Source: Prochloron sp. SP5CPC1 (GTDB lineage Bacteria; Cyanobacteriota; Cyanobacteriia; Cyanobacteriales; Prochloraceae). From it: a stretch of DNA of 5,607 nt. Location: positions 1 through 5,607 of the forward strand of contig JACONB010000012.1 of NCBI GenBank assembly GCA_014323965.1. The letters run 5' to 3'. The notes beneath the pieces are model-generated. The model was not told where the DNA came from. It saw only the letters and a list, made by a program, of their open reading frames with translations, and searched no databases. This document shows, piece by piece, positions 4,901 to 5,607 of this stretch. Numbering within the stretch: position 1 is the first letter of the stretch; each line of letters starts with the position of its first letter. A program made the translations under genes and the position numbers.

Positions 4901-5569
4901 TCAGATATCCCAAGTCTGTAAACTATGAAGAACAGCCTCCCGAATAACTGGTTCTTGCTCTTGGGAAAGCATGAGGCGGAAATATTCCAGTAACTCGTGG
5001 CGACTTAAACCACTATTATTCACTAGGTGGGTGAGCTGACGCACTGCAATTAAACGCTTCAAAGGTTCCTGAGCAGTTAAATCTTGTAACAGCTCTTCAA
5101 ACTGATATTCATTTCTATTAGCTCTAATAGTGAGAATATGCCAAAGCAAAAGCAGGATGATTATCAAAGTGCCAAAACCTTGAAGAATCGTACTGGTAGC
5201 GAGCCAGCGATTCTCCGAATCTGCCCAAATAGAAGCTGCTATATAAGTACTTAACGCGCCAATACCCCCACTACCTACTGCTATACCTAACTGTCCATTA
5301 GAACCAGTGAAAAATCGTCGCCAATGATACCAGTGCACTTGCCAGTTCCAACCCTGCACCAAGTACACTAACACCATTAAACCTACTCCAGCAACTGTTG
5401 CCAATACCAGCTTCCAGTTCCACAGTATCATGGTTACGATACCTGCCAGACTAAGCAGCAAAAAGCGATAGGGGGCAACAGATTGGAAAAATCGACTCTG
5501 GAACTTAGTTCCTCTAGCGTCCCGAATTAGGTAATTTAGTTGCTTGCGCCAAAACGATGCCTGTGACAC
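4901..5569 (-). CDS. membrane protein with four TM helices and armadillo/HEAT-like C-terminal tail
   Basis: Function not recognised. It has 222 residues. Seen: a basic N-terminus (1-33); hydrophobic helices at about 36-50, 53-73, 93-115 and 124-148; then a soluble, helix-rich tail (150-222). In that tail, ELLQDLTAQEPLKRLIAVRQ (158-177) and EPVIREAVLHSLQTW (205-219) read like armadillo/HEAT repeat helices, with the usual pattern of a charged residue followed by small and leucine residues. Such tails usually bind other proteins, so a membrane-anchored scaffold is a reasonable guess. The start is GTG at 5569, supported by AGGA 7 nt upstream and an in-frame TAA farther upstream; an ATG nearby is out of frame. 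It converges with the J-protein gene. Topology would put both ends on the same side of the membrane. Similar proteins are, from memory, annotated as armadillo-type in cyanobacteria. Confidence 0.85.
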   Translation of the reverse strand: MSQASFWRKQLNYLIRDARGTKFQSRFFQSVAPYRFLLLSLAGIVTMILWNWKLVLATVAGVGLMVLVYLVQGWNWQVHWYHWRRFFTGSNGQLGIAVGSGGIGALSTYIAASIWADSENRWLATSTILQGFGTLIIILLLLWHILTIRANRNEYQFEELLQDLTAQEPLKRLIAVRQLTHLVNNSGLSRHELLEYFRLMLSQEQEPVIREAVLHSLQTWDI

Positions 5570-5576
5570 GAAGGTT

Positions 5577-5580
5577 TCCT
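5577..5580 (-). promoter_or_regulatory. Shine-Dalgarno deciding the GTG start of the membrane protein
   Basis: AGGA on the minus strand with 7 nt to the GTG at 5569-5567. The only nearby ATG is in another frame, so this site supports the non-ATG start. Only 27 bp of the window remain upstream, too little to judge a promoter. Confidence 0.5.
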
Positions 5581-5607
5581 GCGGGCTATGGACATTTACG
5601 GATTATA

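Overview
The window looks like chromosomal DNA of a cyanobacterium, probably filamentous. The basis is inference: moderate GC, a complete RayT/Y1 transposase surrounded by the GTAGGTTGGGTT...AACCCAAC palindromes common in cyanobacterial intergenic DNA, a palindromic TAGCGC-GAA-GCGCTA repeat, and a J-protein and an armadillo-like membrane protein of cyanobacterial style. No HIP1 octamer (GCGATCGC) was seen. No tRNA, rRNA, riboswitch or CRISPR array was recognised.

Region 1 (1-2420, minus strand) is the start of a binding-protein-dependent ABC importer operon for a sugar or related solute. In transcription order it holds a secreted family-1 solute-binding protein, a small DEP-domain protein whose start overlaps the binding-protein stop (ATGA), and a MalF/UgpA-type permease that begins 6 nt after the DEP stop and leaves the window at position 1. 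The second permease and the ATPase are not in view. A good -10 box (TATAAT) lies just upstream of the binding-protein gene, next to a REP repeat. The DEP gene inside the transporter operon is the most unusual item in the window.

Region 2 (2460-4154) is a REP/RayT island. A full-length minus-strand REP-associated tyrosine transposase (2529-3071) lies between two REP pairs. Next to it, a minus-strand SAM-dependent methyltransferase (3147-3986) lies between the second and third REP copies. Each intact REP is a GTAG tetranucleotide followed by an 8-bp GTTGGGTT/AACCCAAC hairpin, paired head-to-head as in a BIME. The repeats intrude into genes: the transposase stop codon is the TAG of a REP GTAG, and the last 13 residues of the methyltransferase are read from REP sequence.

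Region 3 (4155-5607) holds a plus-strand J-domain protein with a C-terminal membrane anchor (4217-4669). It converges with a minus-strand four-helix membrane protein that carries an armadillo/HEAT-like C-terminal tail (4901-5569). The 231-bp gap between them holds a perfect 8-bp hairpin, a REP fragment and a perfect 11-bp inverted repeat enclosing 109 bp.

The only clear functional unit is the importer operon. The other genes look like independent neighbours shuffled by repeat activity.
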